Part shown: one piece after another, positions 14,115-14,663 of the stretch | Layout: the number at the start of each line of letters is the position of its first letter | How positions within the stretch are numbered: the stretch's first letter is position 1 | Notes under the pieces: generated by a model | What the model was told of the DNA's origin: nothing | What the model saw: only the letters and a program-made list of their open reading frames with translations | Database searches by the model: none | Made by a program: the position numbers and the translations under genes | NCBI GenBank assembly: GCA_938046115.1 | Contig: CALIXX010000005.1 | Coordinates: forward strand, 1 to 14,663 | Direction: 5' to 3' | DNA: 14,663 bases | Source: an uncultured Candidatus Saccharibacteria bacterium | Lineage (GTDB): Bacteria > Patescibacteriota > Saccharimonadia > Saccharimonadales > Saccharimonadaceae

Positions 14115-14149
14115 CAAGAGGCCGGTATCAGTCGAGTATCGGCCTCTTG
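14115..14149 (+). terminator. Hairpin after hpf
   Basis: CAAGAGGCCG (14115-14124) pairs perfectly with CGGCCTCTTG (14140-14149); weaker pairs (including G-U) extend the stem inward. Only a weak T-rich stretch follows (CTCATACTTT), so termination may be incomplete and some transcripts may reach secA. Confidence 0.6.
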
Positions 14150-14172
14150 CTCATACTTTGTGCGGGCCGCCC

Positions 14173-14201
14173 TTCCCAAACAGCCGCAAACCCGGTATAA
14201 T
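14173..14201 (+). promoter_or_regulatory. Promoter of secA
   Basis: TTCCCA (14173-14178), a 17-base spacer and a perfect TATAAT (14196-14201). The leader to the ATG at 14262 is about 54 nt and carries GAGGGA (14245-14250) 11 nt before the start. Confidence 0.6.
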
Positions 14202-14261
14202 GAGGGGAGTTTTTTGAATTGAATGGCCGCTTAGAGAGGAAAGCGAGGGAAGTTTGACACC

Positions 14262-14663
14262 ATGGCAACAACACAGCAAAAAGCACTGACGAAGATTTTT
14301 GGCGATCCGCAGAAGCGGATCTTGAAGCGTCTGCAGAAGAAGGTAGACGAGATCAACAAGCTCGGGCCCAAATATAAGGCACTCTCGGACGAAGAGCTGG
14401 CCAAGCAAACAGAGGTCCTCAAGCAGCGCCTGCACAAAAAAGGCACGACGCTCGACACCATCTTGCCCGATGCCTTTGCGGTGGTGCGCGAGATGGCCGA
14501 CCGGGTGATTGGTGAGCGGCATTATGATGTGCAGCTGATTGGCTCGATGGTGCTGCACGAAGGCAACGTGGCCGAACTCAAGACTGGTGAAGGTAAAACC
14601 CTGATGTCCACTTTGGCAGCATACCTCAATGCGCTCGAGGGCAAGGGTGTGCATATCGTGACC
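14262..14663 (+). CDS. secA: SecA preprotein translocase ATPase, N-terminal part only
   Basis: Motor ATPase of the Sec pathway, which drives secretory proteins through SecYEG; the secreted and anchored proteins in this window would depend on it. Only 134 codons are present; the frame is open at the right edge. The N-terminus follows the family: KIFGDPQKRILKRL (11-24), a helical stretch with LSDEELAKQT (41-50), the region DAFAVVREMADRVIG (70-84), then YDVQLIGSMVLHEGNVAE (88-105), where Q91 contacts adenine. The Walker A motif TGEGKT is at 108-113, and AAYLNALEGKGVHIVT closes the fragment. The ATG at 14262 fits the usual beginning. The region after residue 134, with DEAD box, preprotein-binding and C-terminal domains, lies outside the window. 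Confidence 0.97.
   Translation, partial: MATTQQKALTKIFGDPQKRILKRLQKKVDEINKLGPKYKALSDEELAKQTEVLKQRLHKKGTTLDTILPDAFAVVREMADRVIGERHYDVQLIGSMVLHEGNVAELKTGEGKTLMSTLAAYLNALEGKGVHIVT

Overview
The window looks like a chromosomal segment of a small, Gram-positive-type bacterium. A Candidatus Saccharibacteria (TM7) or related Patescibacteria/CPR genome fits best. The reasons are a DUF2207 protein with a glycine-rich tail, an uppP gene, a compact MacB-type ABC pair, a short HPF directly before secA, and mostly very short intergenic gaps. This placement is inference from gene content; no marker was searched. The standard genetic code fits: no in-frame TGA interrupts the long genes. Stops are TAA or TAG except for one TGA, which is followed at once by TAA.

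Left part (1-4400): a leftward gene that runs off the left edge encodes a secreted protein with a six-hairpin glycosidase-like C-terminal half. It is divergent from a rightward DUF2207 membrane protein. Next comes a non-coding stretch of hairpins and a long imperfect inverted repeat. Then follows a small leftward three-helix membrane protein with a consensus promoter, a foldable 5' leader and codon use unlike its neighbours.

Middle part (4600-9760): uppP (undecaprenyl-diphosphate phosphatase) has its own promoter and a likely terminator. A two-gene ABC operon (ATPase with a histone-like basic tail, then a MacB/FtsX-type permease) ends at a strong hairpin. A collagen-like surface protein follows: a membrane anchor, two collagen blocks each introduced by a copy of the same small module, and a C1q/TNF-like head. 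With the secreted glycosidase-like protein and DUF2207, it gives the region an envelope and cell-surface theme. That theme is plausible for a bacterium living on the surface of a host cell.

Right part (9900-14663): serS, pyrD and an unknown gene form a tight operon whose first message looks leaderless. An unrecognised acidic protein follows with its own ribosome binding site. Then come hpf (ribosome hibernation) and the first 134 codons of secA, cut by the right edge. Many promoters share a TGN-TATA(A/C)T extended -10. I found no tRNA, rRNA, CRISPR array, insertion sequence or prophage. The most unusual items are the collagen-like protein with its repeated linker module, the structured leader of the small membrane gene, the leaderless serS promoter, and a class-2-like dihydroorotate dehydrogenase with cysteine at the catalytic-base position.
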